Assembly (NCBI RefSeq): GCF_932526225.1
Contig: NC_064035.1
Location: forward strand, 16,044,469 to 16,108,468
DNA: 64,000 bases
Source of the DNA: Nematostella vectensis
Lineage: Eukaryota; Cnidaria; Anthozoa; Actiniaria; Edwardsiidae
Reading direction: 5' to 3'
A program made the translations under genes and the position numbers. Under the pieces are notes generated by a model that saw nothing but the letters and a program-made list of their open reading frames with translations, did no database searches and had not been told where the DNA came from. This document shows positions 59,416 to 64,000 of the stretch, one piece after another. Numbering within the stretch: position 1 is the first letter of the stretch; each line of letters begins with the position of its first letter.

Positions 59416-62400
59416 ATGAGTGTCCAGAATGGTGAAAGGTTTGTAGCACTGTCGATGTTTTTATTTTGATGATTGTTAAAGTTGTGTTTCAGTTGCTAAA
59501 TTCTCGATTGTTTCGCAGTGATTTCAACCCGGCGGAAAATATCGGCAAATCGCCAATTCCATTGCAGCTGAAAGCTAGTGAACAAGCTTTACGGTTTCTT
59601 AAAGATGTCGGTGAGTTCATTTCAATTGTCTACCGGAATTATTATCCGCTGCAAGATCGTTTGCTGTGAATGTTCTTCAATGTTCTCAGAATGTTTTTAA
59701 TTTTTTCAGCCAAGCACGTAAAACCATTATCAAAAGACATCGAAAATAACACAATTCGCCCAACTAAAAGCTACCTAGATCATAACTTTGAGTTGCCTTG
59801 TTTAATCACGTTCTATTGCGTCCGTAAAAAGCCAAAAAAAAAAACAAAGCCAGAGAAGAAAGACGTTGAATCAAGGGAAACATAGGGTTGAATGGACAAT
59901 ATCGTAAAGATATTACGTGTCGTTGTATGCTAAGATAACTCTGTTAATTATATAAAAATATGTTTTTCATGCCTTGGTTGACTTTAATAAATTGGACACC
60001 CAGAGATTGATTTGAGTTGGCCAATGTGTGAGTGTTTTTTTTTTATTAATTATTGTTATCTTTCGAAATTGGTGTACACTAGTGGAATGTGCTAAAGGAA
60101 GGGAATATTTTTTTATTCTAAAAAAAACGATCCAAATTAAATATTTTTTGTATGTATAAATGAGAGGTATCTGATATGTGATTGGCATGATTTTGCCCCT
60201 CCCTCTTTGCAGGTACACATGAAATAGAGTACATTTTTATGATAAAACCATCAACTTGCTTTTAAGTTGATGGTTCTATTACCACCAAGTCTTTTTCTTG
60301 ACATTTGCACTATAATAAGTAGAAATTAGGATGCATGCCTCTTACACAGCAACAGCTGTGTGGCATGGTCACAGGTAATGTATTTAGCCACAGGCAAGAA
60401 GGAAATTGATCTTAATTCATCATGTAATCTAACCGGCCAAACTAATAAAGTTGGGTGATAGGTGCCTTAAATGTTTTTAAGTAGATATTGCTATTGGTTT
60501 TTCATTAAGGAAAATTAATTTTTTAAATCCTATTTCTTATATTGCTAAAAACTGTCCATATCTTGAAAGAAGACTAGAGTCTGTTATGAAGCAACCATTC
60601 AATGGATGAAATGATAATATGCAAACAATCAGACAGAGGAGAATGAGTCAGTCTTGATTTGAATAAAGATATGCCCCACTTGGATTCTGGTTTGAGTATG
60701 TGTTTGTTTAGTTTGTCTAGTCTTTCTTATCTGTGTGTCAAAACAAAATTAAGGGTTGTCTGTGTTACTTTTAGTTTGCAGCCTCAAATCTGTGTACATT
60801 CACATTAAAAATTGATGGCTTATTGTATGCTCTATGATGAAAAAATGTGATTTTAAAGATAATATTTGAATTTGATTAACTTTGTAGAGGAGCCTGTTAT
60901 CTCAGCTGTTTTAGAGGTCTTTTTAGATTAGTCTGCTAGCTGGCTGTTATTTTATTCCTCTATCTTAAAAAGCCAATAGTGGGAGGGGGGAACCAGTATG
61001 TTTTCACAGATTGGGGGATCCTGGCCTTAAATGGCATTAAGTGTTAAGTTTATCCATGTCGCCATAGTAGTGACACAAGATAAACGACTTGATATTTCAG
61101 TAGAAACAATTTTTTTACAAGCTTTATCATTTATATACACAATTGGTTTGTCATATTGAGGCATTTCCGTAGCGGATCTAGGTAAATCAAAGTGTCCATA
61201 GGTGTGGCTATAATAATCCTATGAGTATGAGTTATCATGTAATCATGTATATAATCAGGCATGCATGGTCGTGAGCTCAGGACACAAATTCAACCATGGA
61301 GATTACGGATTTAAAGAACAATAAGAGAGGATTGTCGGATTCTTAAAACGTATCAGATCAAGCAGGGGTTTCATTAGGCCCCGGCCGCCAGCAGAAGCTC
61401 CGGCTATTTTCCACCGTGCGCTGGCTACTTTTTTTTAAAGTCGACTTAAGTTTTATTTGAACTTAAAAGATAACTTCCACCCCCTACTTATCAATCCCCA
61501 CCGCCTATTCAGAAAGTTAACGAAAGCCCTGTCAAGGATCTATTGAATGTTTAATGTTGGATTTCAGATTTTAATAATTGCGACTGTCGATTTTACCGAC
61601 TCTTGACTTTAAAAAAATAACATAAAATCACCATTATGATTTTCTTATTATCAATTGTTTTTATCTATTATGTGTTGTGGATTTGGTTTTAAACAAAACA
61701 TGGCATTCCCTCTTGGGGGATTTTCTATTGTCAACCAATCAGAAGAAGCCAAAACAATAGCTGTTAATTGTCTTATATTCACAAGGTTCCCCACATAAAT
61801 CTTACCGGAAAAGCTGTTTATTATACATAATAATAAACCCTATAACCAAAATCTTCAAAAATATTATGTTGTGTTGTTTGTATCTTATACAATAAGATTG
61901 TCTTGGCAAATCAAATTTTTGAATAAACAAAGGCATTTTTGACATGCCATTAGGACTTGGTGTTAGGTTGTCTAGTTCTTACACAGAGCATTACTTGGAT
62001 GTTTTTTTTCCAGATGATTCAACCTGGGGATCTCTTGTATTTCCTGACACACTTGTTACAACCTCGGCCACCGGAAGGGTATGATGTGACAATATGTTTG
62101 ATATATTTGAACCATGACTGGATTTGTTCATAAGCTCGGCCCAAACTAACAGGGCAGGAAATTTACAGAAGAATATATATATATTAGAAGAAAATATAGA
62201 AGAATAAGTGGATTCTACCATCTTCTCAACCCCCCCCCCCCCCCCCCCCCCCCTCACCCCCAGGCAAATTTTTAGTCACGATTTTTTATTTGATTGAATT
62301 TTTCGTAGATACCTTAAGGGATTTCAAGCGGCCAGTGCCCCTGCATTTTAGAATACCACTACCATTTTTATTATTGCATGTTGCATGATAACTATCCAAC

Positions 62401-63638
62401 TTGTTTAGGAAATTGGAGAGATGAGTGTCACAGTTGAAAAAGTGGTATGGAAAGATGAATCCTGTCTACTTGTACATGCAAACAGCCATGGTGTTGTCGA
62501 CCAGGTTCCTATCGGCACCTCTGTCACAGCATACATCAACAGATCTTTGGCAACAATTGAACAGACACACTATGAATATGTTAAGGTAATGGTCATGACA
62601 AGAATGTTAATGAGCCAATGTAAAATGGTGCATGTTCAAAAACATCAAAATGCAAAGATCAAAGCATTTTTAAGAACAAAAGCTGAACAGTACTCATGGA
62701 TATTGTTTTATTTTCAATATTTTTCAGATCCCTGAAAAACCTTTAGACAAGCGAACATACCTCACCCTTGATGAGACAGGATATACCATCAGAAAGACTA
62801 TATCACAGGGAGAGGTGAGCCTCTTGAAAAGAACCATGCACCTCATATTTGTGCCAACAAAATATAGATAAGATGTCCTACCACCTTTTCCTAAGACAAA
62901 GCGACCTTGGCACAACAATTCCTTATGTCAGCTTGTTGTTCTTTGTTCAAAGATGCTAAATATCCCTTGTCTTCTGAGATAAGGACATTTACTTGTGCTG
63001 TAGGTAGTGGTCATGTCTTAAAGAAATTAGATTAACCTTAAAAGGGGATTTAACAGCTATCCCTGATACAGTGCCTACACATGAACTCACGCCTGTGATC
63101 TTAAACTGTGTTGGGCAGTCTTATATGATAGGTAGTTAGTCGCATGTGAATCTCAGGTGCACCTAGAAATCACATGACATTTTGGGTGTCGAACTACCAT
63201 GTGCTAGAGCTTTCAGCAGCAATATTCAGTGCTAACAAATCAGGCAGAAAGTTTCTTTGTCAGAAAGCGCTTATCTTCATTGAAAGATCTTATTTTTTCG
63301 TTGCTCTTTGTTTATTTTGACTTTAATTTGTCACTCAAATGGTCATGTGACTTCTCAGTGCTTCATATGTACTGCTGTATACTCATCATCCCACTCAACA
63401 TCCTCGACTCTGACTAGCCCCAAGACTTTATCTTCTAAAATATTAATATCAAACTATGCATGATCTATTTTAGGAAGTCAGAAAAACAGAAAGTCATTTC
63501 TCCCCTGAAGATTTCCAAGGATTCATATCCGAAGGTTCCAATCTTCTGATACAGCGAATAATGATAATAAAAGGTGTTCCTCCTGACATGACATTTCTTG
63601 CATTTGACTCTGAGACAAACCTCAGCATTTCATCATAT
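59416..63638 (+). CDS. CATIP: CATIP-like ciliogenesis protein, 5' part (runs off window)
   Basis: Exons: 59416-59438, 59519-59610, 62014-62078, 62409-62585, 62728-62814, 63474-63638, all with agreeing phases. They encode about 210 residues starting MSVQNGES; more exons must follow beyond the window. CATIP binds TTC17 and promotes actin polymerisation during ciliogenesis. The family assignment rests on remembered similarity in the LLVHANSHG, GTSVTAYI and EYVK segments and the QGEEVRKTES region, so it needs a search to confirm. No signal peptide or membrane segment is seen. An X-box-like motif upstream agrees with a ciliary role. A possible alternative last exon lies in intron 2. Confidence 0.68.
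59710..59885 (+). CDS. Possible alternative terminal exon of the CATIP-like gene
   Basis: A good acceptor (TTTTTTCAG, 59701-59709) opens a frame in the same phase as exon 3, running 57 codons to TAG with a lysine-rich tail and AATAAA about 100 bp later. Spliced to exon 2 it would give a 96-residue protein. An open run of this length has an appreciable chance of arising randomly. Confidence 0.3.
59886..62013. other. CATIP-like intron 2, no further gene seen
   Basis: AT-rich intron. It contains the diverged relic at 61097-61280 and otherwise nothing I recognise. Confidence 0.5.
61097..61280 (+). repeat. Diverged relic of the small Cys-Pro gene's intron 2
   Basis: Shares ATTTATATACACA, TATTGAGGC, TCCGTAGCGGATC, GTAAATCAA, TAATCCT and GTCGTGAGCTCAG in the same order as 4788-5022 and 12435-12670. 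No recognisable exon 2 or 3 survives beside it. Confidence 0.65.
62230..62253. repeat. Poly-C tract
   Basis: An uninterrupted run of about 24 C within the intron before the fourth coding exon of the CATIP-like gene. It produces a glycine-rich frame on the - strand that is not a gene. Confidence 0.9.
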
Positions 63639-63678
63639 GTAAGTATAATTTATATCAGCCGTACAATATAGATTTTAA

Positions 63679-64000
63679 ACACGAGGTTCCGCTATAAAAG
63701 GGATAGTTCCTCCCACCCCTGGACTCGAATTTGCAATAATAATCAGAACACTGCCACGATAACAGTCACAAATTATATGCCTCCACGTTTTCAGTGAAAA
63801 ATTTTGCGCTATCCATTATCTAACGCTTCTGCATAAATTATTCTCGCCCCTTGATGAAAATGCTCGTATTTTAGAGCGCACAAAGCTTTGTATAGCATCA
63901 TTTTTCCTTAAATAGAATCATTTTAGGTGGACAAGTATAGGAAAAATATTTAATTTGATTTAGAATATAAAATTTGAATTTATCGCTCAGAGCAATTGTC
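63679..64000. mobile_element. TTAA MITE family b, dispersed copy (cut by window edge)
   Basis: Begins ACACGAGGTTCCGCTATAAA directly after TTAA (63675-63678) and follows the unit A-C copies with moderate divergence and an internal deletion. It sits in an intron of the CATIP-like gene. Confidence 0.78.

Overview
The window is eukaryotic nuclear DNA from an invertebrate animal. The genes are intron-rich with GT-AG introns, the intergenic DNA is AT-rich, and short inverted-repeat transposons and minisatellites are abundant. The encoded proteins are close to vertebrate orthologues, and the dense conserved introns would suit a cnidarian such as a sea anemone. That assignment is an inference from style; no marker here proves it. 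Layout: (1) 1-17762 is a tandem array of segmental duplications. Each unit carries a small three-exon + strand gene for a 121-residue cysteine-proline-rich protein (copies B and C complete, A cut by the window edge, plus one orphan exon) and, on the - strand, the 3' end of POLR1B. Only the rightmost unit (C) is continuous with the rest of POLR1B; the other POLR1B ends are broken copies. (2) 14804-42997, - strand: the complete 34-exon gene for POLR1B, the second-largest subunit of RNA polymerase I. I placed every exon with consistent phases (about 1155 residues). Its introns hold a 1062-bp fold-back element, two 684-bp inverted-repeat elements, and large minisatellites with units of about 15, 25, 36, 78 and 82 bp. 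(3) 43172-48860, + strand: the complete 18-exon gamma-tubulin gene, head to head with POLR1B across 174 bp. (4) 50689-56987, + strand: the six-exon mitochondrial citrate carrier (SLC25A1), with a chimeric remnant of an earlier tandem copy in intron 1. (5) 58390-58830, - strand: a decayed reverse transcriptase. (6) 59416-63638, + strand: the first six coding exons of a gene resembling the ciliary actin-regulator CATIP, running off the right edge, with an X-box-like motif upstream. The main genes are housekeeping or ciliary and show no sign of being an operon. The unusual parts are the array that couples a small unknown protein gene to POLR1B's terminal exons; tandem duplications inside POLR1B that repeatedly copy an exon's 3' end together with its splice donor; a higher-order minisatellite open on both strands; and three TTAA-targeting MITE families.
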